Assembly: GCF_001613045.1 (NCBI RefSeq)
Contig: NZ_BDBP01000037.1
Coordinates: forward strand, 1 to 64,000
Source: Nocardia lijiangensis NBRC 108240
Lineage (GTDB): Bacteria > Actinomycetota > Actinomycetes > Mycobacteriales > Mycobacteriaceae
Direction: 5' to 3'
DNA: 64,000 bases
Below are positions 46,385 through 55,528 of this stretch, piece by piece (positions within the stretch are counted from its first letter, which is position 1; each line of letters begins with the position of its first letter). The notes beneath the pieces are model-generated. The model worked only from the letters and a program-made list of their open reading frames with translations. It was not told the origin of the DNA and did no database searches. Both the position numbers and the translations under genes were made by a program.

Positions 46385-49300
46385 TTATCGCCTCCTGGCG
46401 GTGTATTGCAGAGCCCGCAGATCAGCGATCTGCTGTGCACGGCGGTAGCCCTCGTCGATGTCACGGGTCTGCACGGTGATGTGGGTGGAGTTGTCGACGT
46501 TCGACACCGGTCCCGCCGTGGGAGTGGGTGTCGGCGCGGGTGGCGGAGCGACCTGGCTCATCAGCGACTGGTAGTCGGCGGCCCCGGCCGCGCGAGCGGC
46601 GCGGGTGGCTTCGAACACTTCGTAGGAGCGCCGGTAGTCGTCGAGTGCTCGCGCGCGGTCGGAAGTGAGCAGGTCCGGGGCGCCGACGACCGACAGCGCG
46701 TCATCGAGCTGACCACCCAGGAACTCTTCGCCCGCAGTGGTGAACCGGTCGACAGCGTTGGCGCTCAGGGTTTCCCAGGTGTCCAGACCCAGCCCGGTGC
46801 GGGCCGGGTCGGAGAGTCCGCCCTGGGTTTGGCCGGGGACCGGTAGAGCGAGGGAGTCGATCAGTTCCCGGAACCAGCGCCATTCCTCGTTGGTGAGGAC
46901 CGCTTCGGGCTCGCCGGAGGTGTTCCAGCCGAGCGTGCCCGGCTCCCACACTCCCCCGTTGTCGTAGCCGTGCCCGTGCCCCCACTGCTCGGACAGGTCC
47001 ATGCCGTAGCGGGCTTTGTAATACCTGAGTGCGGCGACCATGTTGGCGAAAGGGTCACGCCGGTCGTTAGGCAGGCTCGGATCGCGGTAGGCGGCAAAGG
47101 TTCCCGGAATGATCTGCAACAACCCGACACCCGCCGCCTCGCCGGTGCCGTTGATGTCGACGATCTGCTGGGCGATGCCAGGATTACCGCCGGACTCGGA
47201 TTGAATCTGGGAGAGCATGATGTCGACCTGGGCCGGGTCGAAGCCCTCTCGTTTGAGCGCTTCGAGCGCCAGCGTCCGCCACCGCTGCACCGCCTCCCCT
47301 GGCGGCAGCCCCGGAGTAGTCGAGCCACCCGCCGACGCGGCGTGCCCGCCAATCAGCTGAGCGGCGGACTCGCTGACTTGGCGCAGCAGCGCGGCGGGGA
47401 CTTGCCCGATACCGCCGCCGAAGTCCGGGATCGCGTCGGCCAGCGCTTGCACTGGGGTGAGGAACAGCTCGGCGATGCGGTCGCGCAGGCTGCTGGTGAC
47501 GCGGTCGAAGCGGTCGGCCGCCCAGTCGGTGACCGACCCGAACAGCCCGCCACCATCGCGGAATCGGGGAAGGTGCCCGGCGAGGGCGGCGCGGCGCAGG
47601 TGCAGCATTTCGGTGTGTCCGCCGACGGCGTCGACTTCGGCGCCAGTCCAGACATGCTCATCCCGCGACAGCAGCGCGGGCACCGAATCCGAGATTCGCG
47701 AGCCGGGGCCGGTGATCTGGCCTTCGACGGCGGGGCCGCCGGTGGCGCGGCGGGCGACCGGGATCAGCGGCACGTCACCGGCCCATTCGGGCAGGACCGG
47801 TAGGACGATGCGGATGGCGTTCCACGCGCCGCGGAAGCCGCCGTTGACGACGTGCTCGATCACCCAGTTGATCGGTGCGGCCATCCGGTCACGCAGCCCG
47901 TCCCAGGCGTCGCCGATGCCGGAGACAATGCCCGACACCCGTTCCCGCAGCGCATCCAGCGAGTCCCCGAAATTGCTCAGATCCAGCACTCCGCCGAGCA
48001 AAGCGTCAGGGAGCCGATCGGCCAACCATTCCCGGATCCACCCGAACGCCTCGACCACCAGGCCGATCGTGTCGATCAACGTGAACAGCGCGCCCTGAAA
48101 GATGTTCAGGCTGGTCACATCTCGCAGCCAGTCCAGAAACTCATACAGCTTTTCGGCGGCGCGCCCAATCCCCACCGCCAGGTTGGCGAGGTTGGTGACG
48201 GTGGTGCGGATGTCTTCCCAGAACGACCGCATCGTTTGGCGGCCTTCGGGTGAGTTCAGCCAGGCCGAGAACCGGTCCAGGTTGGCGACCATCGAATCGA
48301 TCATCGACTCGCCCGACGGTTCGGCGGTGTCGAGCAGACCCCCGAGCGCGGAACCGATGGAGGTGACCAGGTCCCACACCCGGCCGAGTGCGTCGATGGA
48401 CTCGCGCAGGAAGTCGCGGAACCGGTTCTGCCCATCTGCGCTTTCGGCCCAGGCCCGGAAGTCGGCCATGGATTCGGCGAAGCCGCGGGCGGCGCCGGGC
48501 AGGAACTCCGAGCCGACACCAGCCAGCGACAACAAGCCTTGGAGGAGGTCGTTGACACCGGCGAGCAGCGGGCCGATCGCGGCCTGGGCGTTGGTGAAGA
48601 TCTTCTCCAACGTGGCCCCAGTCGCTGGGGACGCCAGATCGGCCAGGATGTCGCGCACCCCGGCGTTGATCACTGCGGCGATGCCCGCCAGGCCCTCGCG
48701 GACGCGGCCGAGCTGGGCATCGGCCAGGCCGACGACGGAGTCGGCGAGGCCGGTGAACAATGGTTCTTGGACCGCCATCCGGAAGCTGGTCCACTGCCCG
48801 CCGAGCCCGCGGATGGTGGTGACGAACTCCTGCGCCGACGGCGACAGTCGCGACATCGCCCGGTTGAATGCTTCGACCGCTGGGGAGGCTTGGGTGGCGG
48901 CCGCGGCTACGGCGGCTCGCGCGTCGGCGAGCCCTTGTTCGGCGTCGGCGAGGCGTTCGCGGGCGGCGACGACCTCGTCGCTGTCCTCGATCCCTTTGGC
49001 TTGGGCGTCGGCGGCTTGTTCGTCGATGTCGGCGCGGCGGGCGCGGGCCTCGAGCAGCGCTTGTTCGGCGGCGGCGATGCGCTGGTTAGCGCGCACGTAC
49101 TCGAGCGGATCGGTGGATTGCAGCTGTGCGAGGTCGCGGCGAGCCTCGGCGATCGACAGCAGCGCATCGCCTTCGTTCAACGCCGCACCACGGGCTTGCA
49201 GCTCGAGGTCACGCAGCCGGCGGGCCGCGTCGGCGTAGGCGGTGTTGAGATCGGTGCGGGCGCGCTCGACACCGCGGGTGGCCTGCTGCTCGCCACGCTG

Positions 49301-49954
49301 AGCTGCGGCGACCGCGCGGGCTTGGCTGGCGGCGTCGCGGCCCGCGGATTCCGACATCTGCCGTGCCGCGGTGAACGCCGCGCTGACCCCGGAGACACCG
49401 ACGGCGATCGCCGCGATCCCGGAGGCCGCGGCCGCTGCGGCCGCGGGCAGCAAGGCGAGGGTGCCTGCGGCTTGGGCGGCGACAGCGACGAGCGGGAACA
49501 GCGATCCGACGATCAACGCCAGCACCGCGACTTTGAGCGCGGTGACCGCCGCCGACGCCAAACTCATGGCGAGGTTGAATTGGCCGAGACCGGATCCTGT
49601 GGGGCCGAGCTGGTTTCGGAGTTGGGCCAGCAGGGCCAGTAGCAGCATCAGCTGGGCGTGGTCGAAGGTGATGCGGATGTTGATCGACAGGTTCCGAAAC
49701 GGAGCGAGCGCGGTGTGCAGGCGTGTGGCGAAGCCGGTCATGTCCGGGATCACCCGCACACCGATGCTCGGTTCCCGTCGCCACGACAAACGCGTGCGCA
49801 GCAGCTCGCTGAACTCGCTGAGATCGGGAACGACCCTCAACCCGTAAGTGATTTGTACGCGCTGGAGCTGGATGCGGATCTGGTTGACGAAGTTGCGGGC
49901 CAGCTCAGGGAAGACAGTGAGCCGAGCAGAGCCCGCGGAATACGCTTGCGCCAC
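46385..49954 (-). CDS. Tail tape measure protein with lytic transglycosylase domain
   Basis: GTG start at 49954 gives 1,189 residues. The N-terminal half has hydrophobic segments (AAVTALKVAVLALIVGSLFP) and long coiled coils (AQRGEQQATRGVERARTDLN, ARRADIDEQAADAQAKGIED), as expected for a ruler that sets tail length. Near the C-terminus (about residues 940-1010) is an SLT-type lytic transglycosylase: IQSESGGNPGIAQQIVDING then GVGLLQIIPGTFAAYRDP, with the catalytic glutamate in QSESGG. This part would open the wall during DNA entry. It is the largest gene in the window. Confidence 0.94.
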   Translation of the reverse strand: MAQAYSAGSARLTVFPELARNFVNQIRIQLQRVQITYGLRVVPDLSEFSELLRTRLSWRREPSIGVRVIPDMTGFATRLHTALAPFRNLSINIRITFDHAQLMLLLALLAQLRNQLGPTGSGLGQFNLAMSLASAAVTALKVAVLALIVGSLFPLVAVAAQAAGTLALLPAAAAAAASGIAAIAVGVSGVSAAFTAARQMSESAGRDAASQARAVAAAQRGEQQATRGVERARTDLNTAYADAARRLRDLELQARGAALNEGDALLSIAEARRDLAQLQSTDPLEYVRANQRIAAAEQALLEARARRADIDEQAADAQAKGIEDSDEVVAARERLADAEQGLADARAAVAAAATQASPAVEAFNRAMSRLSPSAQEFVTTIRGLGGQWTSFRMAVQEPLFTGLADSVVGLADAQLGRVREGLAGIAAVINAGVRDILADLASPATGATLEKIFTNAQAAIGPLLAGVNDLLQGLLSLAGVGSEFLPGAARGFAESMADFRAWAESADGQNRFRDFLRESIDALGRVWDLVTSIGSALGGLLDTAEPSGESMIDSMVANLDRFSAWLNSPEGRQTMRSFWEDIRTTVTNLANLAVGIGRAAEKLYEFLDWLRDVTSLNIFQGALFTLIDTIGLVVEAFGWIREWLADRLPDALLGGVLDLSNFGDSLDALRERVSGIVSGIGDAWDGLRDRMAAPINWVIEHVVNGGFRGAWNAIRIVLPVLPEWAGDVPLIPVARRATGGPAVEGQITGPGSRISDSVPALLSRDEHVWTGAEVDAVGGHTEMLHLRRAALAGHLPRFRDGGGLFGSVTDWAADRFDRVTSSLRDRIAELFLTPVQALADAIPDFGGGIGQVPAALLRQVSESAAQLIGGHAASAGGSTTPGLPPGEAVQRWRTLALEALKREGFDPAQVDIMLSQIQSESGGNPGIAQQIVDINGTGEAAGVGLLQIIPGTFAAYRDPSLPNDRRDPFANMVAALRYYKARYGMDLSEQWGHGHGYDNGGVWEPGTLGWNTSGEPEAVLTNEEWRWFRELIDSLALPVPGQTQGGLSDPARTGLGLDTWETLSANAVDRFTTAGEEFLGGQLDDALSVVGAPDLLTSDRARALDDYRRSYEVFEATRAARAAGAADYQSLMSQVAPPPAPTPTPTAGPVSNVDNSTHITVQTRDIDEGYRRAQQIADLRALQYTARRR

Positions 49955-49970
49955 CGGCTCACCCGCCTGT

Positions 49971-50414
49971 CTAGGTCTGCACCCCCAGGCGTGCGAGGAC
50001 GTCGAGGACCTGGTCGCGGTCAGCGCGGGCACGCGCTTGGGCTTCAGCGGTCATCGGTCGTGGCTCCGGCGGCAACGGCGCGGCCGGGCGCTCGGCGAAC
50101 ACCGAGGCGACCACGCGAATGAGTTCCTTGGTGACGTCGATGTGCCGCAACGCCAGCAGCGCGGGAAGGTCATAGTGCAGCGGTGAAAGAGGCTGCGGCT
50201 CAACGGCTTCGCTGTCGTCCTGTCGGGCGCGTAGTTCGCCGAGTTCGGGGTCCATCAGCAGCGCGGCCTGGTAGTGCGACCACATCGGCAATCGCCGCAA
50301 CAGGCGGAGCAACTGCGACCACGGGCGCTCGCCGCGCATGTAGTCGAGCAGGTCCCAGCCGCGGGTGAACAGGTCGGCCTCGATCTCCTCACCGCGCTCG
50401 TCGATGAGGAGCAC
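49971..50414 (-). CDS. Tail assembly chaperone, frameshift-encoded part
   Basis: The 147-residue frame (LLIDERGEEIEADLFTRGWD, then LLRRLPMWSHYQAALLMDPE) lies directly after the first chaperone gene in the -1 frame. In siphophages the second chaperone is made only as a fusion by ribosomal frameshifting, comparable to lambda gpG-gpGT. A canonical slippery site at 50426-50432 supports this. A GTG at 50414 exists but need not be used. It helps assemble the tube around the tape measure, whose gene follows 16 bases downstream. Confidence 0.85.
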   Translation of the reverse strand: MLLIDERGEEIEADLFTRGWDLLDYMRGERPWSQLLRLLRRLPMWSHYQAALLMDPELGELRARQDDSEAVEPQPLSPLHYDLPALLALRHIDVTKELIRVVASVFAERPAAPLPPEPRPMTAEAQARARADRDQVLDVLARLGVQT

Positions 50415-50422
50415 GAGGCCCG

Positions 50423-50824
50423 TCAGCCCCCCGGTAACTCACCTGCCTGCTTGGGATCGGGCAGGGCGTTGAAGTGGCGGTTGATGGCGTCGAACAGTGG
50501 CCACAGCACCTCGGCGGGCTCCTCGCGCACCACCGCCCACACCGCGTCGAACCCGTCCCCGCACAGGGCTTCGAACAACTCCCGGATCCGGCCCACGGGC
50601 ATGTCCTGCCCATCCAGCAGCGCGGCCAACGTCAGCACTTGCCACACGGTGTCGGGTTCGTGGATCGGTGTGGCCGGGGTCGTGCCGTCGAACATGTAGG
50701 GCGGCTTGCGTTTCTGTTTCCGGGTCGCGCGGGCTTCGTCGCGCATCTGCAACCACGTCGACTTCTCGGGCGCGCTGACGTCGGTGTTCTTGCGGCGGGC
50801 TTTGCGGCGTCGTGAGGTTGCCAT
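50423..50824 (-). CDS. Tail assembly chaperone, first part
   Basis: The 133-residue protein (MATSRRRKARRKNTDVSAPE) has a basic N-terminus and a helical body (VWQVLTLAALLDGQDMPVGR, FDAVWAVVREEPAEVLWPLF). It lies between the tail tube and tape measure genes, the fixed position of the gpG-type chaperone. Its stop codon comes immediately after the slippery heptamer GGGGGGC, so some ribosomes would shift by -1 and make the longer fusion. Confidence 0.85.
   Translation of the reverse strand: MATSRRRKARRKNTDVSAPEKSTWLQMRDEARATRKQKRKPPYMFDGTTPATPIHEPDTVWQVLTLAALLDGQDMPVGRIRELFEALCGDGFDAVWAVVREEPAEVLWPLFDAINRHFNALPDPKQAGELPGG
50426..50432 (-). promoter_or_regulatory. Programmed -1 frameshift site
   Basis: On the coding (minus) strand the bases read G GGG GGC in the zero frame, a canonical X XXY YYZ slippery heptamer, followed at once by the TGA stop. 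Shifting by -1 enters the downstream chaperone frame (CTG ACG GGC CTC GTG). Position, frame and gene context all agree with the conserved siphophage chaperone frameshift. Confidence 0.88.
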
Positions 50825-50825
50825 G

Positions 50826-51500
50826 TCAGGTCGCCTTTCCTGTGCCGATGGTGAAGCCCATCGGGATCACCAGGTCTCCGATGCCGGGCCCGCACAGGAC
50901 GTTGCGCAGCGAGTAGCCGAGCTTGTCGTCGACGGTGGCCTTGACCGTGATCGGCCAGGAGGCGATGTTCTCGGCGTTCCACTGCTGCTGGCCGACCTCG
51001 GTCACACTGGCGCGCGGCATCACCCGCAACACCCACTTCTCCCGCGCGCCGACACCGTCGACGAACAAGAAGATGATCCGGTAGTGGATGGTGTCGGGTG
51101 AGGTGGGTTCGTTCCACGACAGTTCCTTGGTCACCGGGTCGGCCTGCACGTCGGCCAGGCTGCGCCCCGAAACCAGCTCGAGGACTGGTCGTTTGAACTC
51201 CTGGGCGGTGAGGGTGGCGCTCATGTCGCGTTTGACGATGTCGGAGCGGGTCGGTTCCAGCCACCCCCAGCTCTCGGTCTCCGAGAGCTGCTGTTCGGGC
51301 CGGAACTGCGGGCCACCGGACTTATCGATCAATCCGAGCGACGAGAAGCCCTGCAAGGACTGAAATTTGGCGTCCGCGCCTGCAGTGAACGCGATCGGCA
51401 CCGGCACCGACATCGGCGCGAGCAGCACCGCGCCTTTGAGTGGTTTGAGCAGCAGGTCCTTGTTCGCGTCAACGATCTGCTCGAACGTAGCTACTGCCAT
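50826..51500 (-). CDS. Major tail (tube) protein
   Basis: The 224-residue protein starts MAVATFEQIVDANKDLLLKP and has the beta-rich body of tail tube proteins (GWLEPTRSDIVKRDMSATLT, AQEFKRPVLELVSGRSLADV, EKWVLRVMPRASVTEVGQQQ). It lies upstream of the chaperone pair, the standard order. Hundreds of copies would form the tail tube. Confidence 0.85.
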   Translation of the reverse strand: MAVATFEQIVDANKDLLLKPLKGAVLLAPMSVPVPIAFTAGADAKFQSLQGFSSLGLIDKSGGPQFRPEQQLSETESWGWLEPTRSDIVKRDMSATLTAQEFKRPVLELVSGRSLADVQADPVTKELSWNEPTSPDTIHYRIIFLFVDGVGAREKWVLRVMPRASVTEVGQQQWNAENIASWPITVKATVDDKLGYSLRNVLCGPGIGDLVIPMGFTIGTGKAT

Positions 51501-51757
51501 AGATACCTCCTAAAATTCGCTGGTTGGCGATGGTTTCAGGGCCGGCGCCCCCTCGGGTACCTGATGACTTTCACTTGCCGGTCAGTGGGCTTGGTCGGCG
51601 CTCACCTGTCCGCGTAGCGGGCTCGGCCAAGCAAGAAGCCGGGATGTCCTCAGCTCACGGCAGATTCGGCCACCGATAGGGAACGCGGCGGATACTATCG
51701 ACGCCAGCATTGTCAACTGTGGCCCTGTACGCAGGGTCTCGGTGGAGGAGGGGTTTC

Positions 51758-52168
51758 GTGCATTCGGAATCGGCTTCAGAGGCGAGGATAATTGTCGAGG
51801 GGCAGGATGCGGATCTGGAGTCGTTGCGTACATGGTTGCGGCGTGAGCCCGAACTCCGGGGGAAGGTCCGAACAGTCACGGGCCCGGTGCCGACGGAGGC
51901 GATGGGAGCGTTGGCCGAGCTAGCAGTGGCGTTGGCAGCGACCGCTCCCATCGCCACTGCTCTTGCCCGGTCCATACCGCCATGGTTGTCACAACGGACC
52001 ATCGGGCGAACGGCGGATCTCACTGTGACGGTAACTGGGCCCGACGGCAGGAAGGTCTCGCTGTCCGCGAAACGCGTCGCCGATCCGGAATCACTGCTAC
52101 GGGAGGTTCTGGAATCTCCCGATACACCATCTGCGCCCGATGAGGCCGGCACTGAAAATGACCGGTGA
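51758..52168 (+). CDS. EACC1-like effector-associated protein (cargo, opposite strand)
   Basis: GTG start at 51758 after GGTGGAGGAGGGG; 136 residues. Features match effector-associated constant component 1 proteins: an N-terminal strand-helix unit (ARIIVEGQDADLESLRTWLR), a hydrophobic helix (MGALAELAVALAATAPIATA) and a C-terminal strand pair (ADLTVTVTGPDGRKVSLSAK). In published analyses, EACC1 proteins accompany caspase-like and other effectors in NTP-regulated bacterial conflict systems. It overlaps the caspase gene by 11 bases, so they are coupled. Both read against the surrounding phage genes. Confidence 0.8.
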   Translation: MHSESASEARIIVEGQDADLESLRTWLRREPELRGKVRTVTGPVPTEAMGALAELAVALAATAPIATALARSIPPWLSQRTIGRTADLTVTVTGPDGRKVSLSAKRVADPESLLREVLESPDTPSAPDEAGTENDR

Positions 52169-54041
52169 ATACCCTGATGTGCGCTTGCCTTCCCCTGAGG
52201 GTTCGTACGCAATCTTAATCGGCACTAGCACATATCGATACAGCGGCCAACCTCCCACACTGACTGAGTTGCCCGCTGTCCGGAACAACCTCAGCGAGTT
52301 GGCGTCTATTCTCTCCGATCCCCACTTCGGCGGGTTGCTACCTGATCATATCCAAGTAGTGCTGGATCCCACCGATATCGGCGTCGTATACAGGGCCGTC
52401 CGTTCGTACGCGAAGATGGCGACAGATACACTGATCGTGTACTTCGCGGGACACGGTTGCATCGGAGGGTTCCGTGACGAGCTGTATTTGGCGCTAACGA
52501 CTACCGATCCTGACGAACTGAGCGTCAGCGGCTTCGCATATTCTCACATACGAGAGATCTTGCTCGACAGCATCGCCCTGAACCGAGTAGTGCTCCTGGA
52601 CTGCTGTTTCAGCGGGCAGGTTATCGACGCCATGTCCAACGACTTCGTCGGCGGGCAGATCGGCATCCGGGGCACGTACGTTTTGACAGCAGCCCGAGAC
52701 AATGGAATCGCAAAAGCTTTTCAGGGTGCACACTTTACCGCGTTCACCGGCGAGCTTGTCCGCCTCCTACGGTCTGGCGTGCCAGGGGCGCCTGAATTTC
52801 TGACGTTCGGCATGATCTATCGGGAGTTGCTGCGAGCCACAATAGAAAACAATCTCCCCACGCCCGGGCAGCAGAACACCCATACCGTCGACTCTCTTGC
52901 GATAAGCCGCAATGCTCATTACTCGGTAAAGGTTCCCCGCGCGGCGCCGGTCACCAGCACTCATCACCACCCGACACCGTCAGCATCGAAAACACTGGAA
53001 TCACCTGCCCGACAGAGTGTCCTTTCACACGGTTTACAGACGGGTAGGCCACGCCGACCAATATCTGATCTGGGAAGAATATCGGCTAGAGCGATACGAC
53101 AACACCCAGGACGCATCATTTTCCCTGTTGCTCTCGGCCTCTTTTTCGCTACAGTGATTCTCAGCCTTCAGCTAGAGGCCAGATGGCATAATTCCTGGGG
53201 AAGAACCATTTCATTGGCGGTTATCGACGGCGGACTTACGCCGACGCCAATTTCGCCGGCAGCCCAGATATCGACTACGCTATTTTTCTTCTCCGCATAT
53301 AGCCCCGGACTGTTCGCATTTGTAGTGCATCTGAGTGCCACCGGGGCATTGATTTTCTACTTTGGTGACGATATCTGGCGCGCATCGGGGCGCCTGATAG
53401 CCGGTGTAGCAGATCGAACAAAACGAGGCTTCGAATACCGCATAGGTCTTTCGCTCGCGCTCGGGACGGCGGCATCGGCCGCAGCACTGCTCGCGTTAGG
53501 GCATCAGATCGATGCTCTGGATATCGATCGACAATCGACCGCGATATTGATGATCGGCATAGCGGTGATCCTCGGCATCAGTGAAGCAAGCGGACGAAAA
53601 GCGCGCGACCTCAGCGAAATAAATTTCCGAGATGTTGGCATATTCGTCGCCGTGCAACCCATTGCGCTCACAACGGGAGCATCGTTTGCGCTCACACTTG
53701 CCGCAGCTCTATTTCTCGGATTCACGAGACAGGCCGCACTCCGATACTCACTATTGGTCGCAACATGTACTGAAGCATACTGGCAGTCCAAATTCTGGTT
53801 GGCAATGCTATCTCTCGACAAATCCGCCAAGAGCTACATACCCGAGTGGCCACATGTGACGGTAGCGTTGATTATTTCATTCATCTGCGCGTACGCCGCA
53901 ATCGCATTAATGTTGCGGTATTCGGTACGTCACACATTCTATCCTTTCGTTGTATACGGGATCGCATTCGGGGCGGCGGTGCTGGTCGCGGTGAATATCG
54001 GCCACGGAATGATCGATAGATATCTGGTGAGCGCTCAGTGA
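52158..54041 (+). CDS. Caspase-like protease with multi-pass membrane domain
   Basis: The product (627 residues from the ATG at 52158; an ATG at 52140 adds six) has an N-terminal C14 caspase fold: GSYAILIGTSTYRYSG, the catalytic histidine in LIVYFAGHGCIG (about residue 99) and the catalytic cysteine in VVLLDCCFSGQ (about 150). After a linker (about 250-315) seven or eight hydrophobic helices follow (for example IIFPVALGLFFATVILSLQL, FSAYSPGLFAFVVHLSATGA, VGIFVAVQPIALTTGASFAL). So a protease is tied to the membrane. With the EACC1 gene in front it looks like an abortive-infection or other conflict effector. Its second half is noticeably A/T-richer than the phage genes, a sign of separate origin. 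Confidence 0.88.
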   Translation: MTGEYPDVRLPSPEGSYAILIGTSTYRYSGQPPTLTELPAVRNNLSELASILSDPHFGGLLPDHIQVVLDPTDIGVVYRAVRSYAKMATDTLIVYFAGHGCIGGFRDELYLALTTTDPDELSVSGFAYSHIREILLDSIALNRVVLLDCCFSGQVIDAMSNDFVGGQIGIRGTYVLTAARDNGIAKAFQGAHFTAFTGELVRLLRSGVPGAPEFLTFGMIYRELLRATIENNLPTPGQQNTHTVDSLAISRNAHYSVKVPRAAPVTSTHHHPTPSASKTLESPARQSVLSHGLQTGRPRRPISDLGRISARAIRQHPGRIIFPVALGLFFATVILSLQLEARWHNSWGRTISLAVIDGGLTPTPISPAAQISTTLFFFSAYSPGLFAFVVHLSATGALIFYFGDDIWRASGRLIAGVADRTKRGFEYRIGLSLALGTAASAAALLALGHQIDALDIDRQSTAILMIGIAVILGISEASGRKARDLSEINFRDVGIFVAVQPIALTTGASFALTLAAALFLGFTRQAALRYSLLVATCTEAYWQSKFWLAMLSLDKSAKSYIPEWPHVTVALIISFICAYAAIALMLRYSVRHTFYPFVVYGIAFGAAVLVAVNIGHGMIDRYLVSAQ

Positions 54042-54078
54042 AGTCTGGAGATCGACCGGTAGACAGACAGGGCATTAA

Positions 54079-54447
54079 CTACATTGCACGGAACGTCAGT
54101 TGATACACCGCCGTCAATCGTCGGTCGGTCGGATCAAGTGACGGGCCATCCTGGCCGCCGGTGATCTCGCGGGCGGTGTCGATGAGAACGTCACCGGCGA
54201 GGGTGCCGCCGGATTCGGTGATCCGCTGGCGGCACGCTTCCTTGATCCGTTCGGCCTGCTCGTCGGTGTCGGCGTAGGTGTCCACGCGCACGATCGGGCG
54301 ATCGGTGATGCCGTCCTCAGCACCGCCGATGCGGCGGACAACGGTGTAGGGCAGTCGTTGTCCGGGTCGTCTGCTCTTGACGGTCGGGACGATCGGGGTG
54401 AGCAGGGTGATGAGCACTTCGTGCACGTTCGGGTAGGTAGGCATCAC
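54079..54447 (-). CDS. Tail terminator (head-tail joining) protein
   Basis: The 122-residue protein (MPTYPNVHEVLITLLTPIVP) has the length and alpha/beta pattern of tail terminator proteins (PYTVVRRIGGAEDGITDRPI, VRVDTYADTDEQAERIKEAC) and lies in the connector cluster. It converges with the caspase gene 37 bases away. Overlaps the upstream gene by four bases. Confidence 0.75.
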   Translation of the reverse strand: MMPTYPNVHEVLITLLTPIVPTVKSRRPGQRLPYTVVRRIGGAEDGITDRPIVRVDTYADTDEQAERIKEACRQRITESGGTLAGDVLIDTAREITGGQDGPSLDPTDRRLTAVYQLTFRAM

Positions 54448-54743
54448 AGCAGTCCGTCGATGCTGTGGAGGAAGTCGGCCATGACGTGCTCGGCCGGGTT
54501 GTGGCGGGTGCCTTCCTCGCGGTAGCGGGCGTAGTGGCTGTAGGCGTAGACGACGCCGTATTGGTGGCCGCCGCCGGGGTCGACGTAGCCGGTGACGGAG
54601 CTGGCGTTGTGGCCGGTGCGCCGGTGGGAGTGGGTGCGCCAGTAGTCCGCGCCGAGGTCCACGAGCGTCTGAAGGGTTTGGCGGGTGTCCTCGCCGGTGC
54701 CGACGGCGAGATCCAGGGTGTTGCCGTCGGGGTCGTAGTCCAC
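54444..54743 (-). CDS. Head-tail connector, HK97 gp10-like
   Basis: The 99-residue protein (MDYDPDGNTLDLAVGTGEDT, then SHYARYREEGTRHNPAEHVM) has the Y-A-xxxEfGT motif and C-terminal helix seen in HK97 gp10-type connectors (also DUF5403). It lies between the head-closure and tail-terminator genes as expected. Confidence 0.75.
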   Translation of the reverse strand: MDYDPDGNTLDLAVGTGEDTRQTLQTLVDLGADYWRTHSHRRTGHNASSVTGYVDPGGGHQYGVVYAYSHYARYREEGTRHNPAEHVMADFLHSIDGLL

Positions 54744-54764
54744 ACCGATTCTCCTTCCGGGGGT

Positions 54765-55124
54765 TCAGAATCCGCGGGCGATGCGGAATCGGTGGCCGGG
54801 TGACCAGCCGGTGAGCGGGTTACGCGGCGTGAGGATCGCTCCGACGATGCGGAAGGGTTGGCCGTCGACCTTCACGCGGTCGGTCGCGCGGATATCGGAC
54901 CCGAGCGGCGCGGTGAGTTGGGCGGCGATGGTGATCATTTCGCCGTTTAGGTATTCCTCGCTGGTGGTCCAGGAGATCGGGCAGGGCCCGATGGTGTGGC
55001 TGGGGCGGGCGTAGCGGTCCAGGAGCTGGCCGTCGGGGTCGCGCAGGTCGCCGTAGGCGTCGGGCTCGCCTTCGCGGTAGACCTCGACCATCACCCCGAA
55101 CGGATATTCGGGTGCTTCGTCCAT
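54765..55124 (-). CDS. Head-closure protein (putative)
   Basis: The 119-residue product (MDEAPEYPFGVMVEVYREGE) is beta-rich and ends with VKVDGQPFRIVGAILTPRNP then GWSPGHRFRIARGF, a pattern typical of head-closure or stopper proteins, which plug the filled capsid. The ATG overlaps the upstream stop. An open extension upstream to 55340 is a shadow of the next gene. Confidence 0.7.
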   Translation of the reverse strand: MDEAPEYPFGVMVEVYREGEPDAYGDLRDPDGQLLDRYARPSHTIGPCPISWTTSEEYLNGEMITIAAQLTAPLGSDIRATDRVKVDGQPFRIVGAILTPRNPLTGWSPGHRFRIARGF

Positions 55125-55528
55125 CAGCAGATGAGGGGCCGTCCGCTGGCCAAACCCGCGTTGCGGAGCACGAGAACCACTTCGTGGCACAGGTTCTCGG
55201 AAGCGCGACGGATCGCCTCGGGATCGGGCAGGCGGTAGGCCACCGACCCGCCGTCGACGGACTGACTGGCGACCTGCACCCGCAACGCGCTCGTGGAGGG
55301 TTTGATCCTGGCCTCCACCCACGCCACGACCTGAAGGCACGTGGCTTCGCGCAGGGCCTGGCGAAGGTCAGGGTCTGACGGCAATCCGGACGGGGTGATG
55401 TCGTAGAGGTCGTTGCTGGTGATGTCGCGCACACGCGTCGACGCCGAGGCGATCAGTGCGGCGGCGTCGGCGGGGACGGGGTCCAAGCGTCCGGTGAGAT
55501 CGCTCGGGGTGGCGTAGACGAGCATCAC
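55124..55528 (-). CDS. Head-tail connector, gp6-like
   Basis: The 134-residue helical protein (MLVYATPSDLTGRLDPVPAD, then AALIASASTRVRDITSNDLY) matches gp6-like adaptor proteins that bind under the portal. It follows the capsid gene with a four-base overlap. Confidence 0.75.
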   Translation of the reverse strand: MMLVYATPSDLTGRLDPVPADAAALIASASTRVRDITSNDLYDITPSGLPSDPDLRQALREATCLQVVAWVEARIKPSTSALRVQVASQSVDGGSVAYRLPDPEAIRRASENLCHEVVLVLRNAGLASGRPLIC

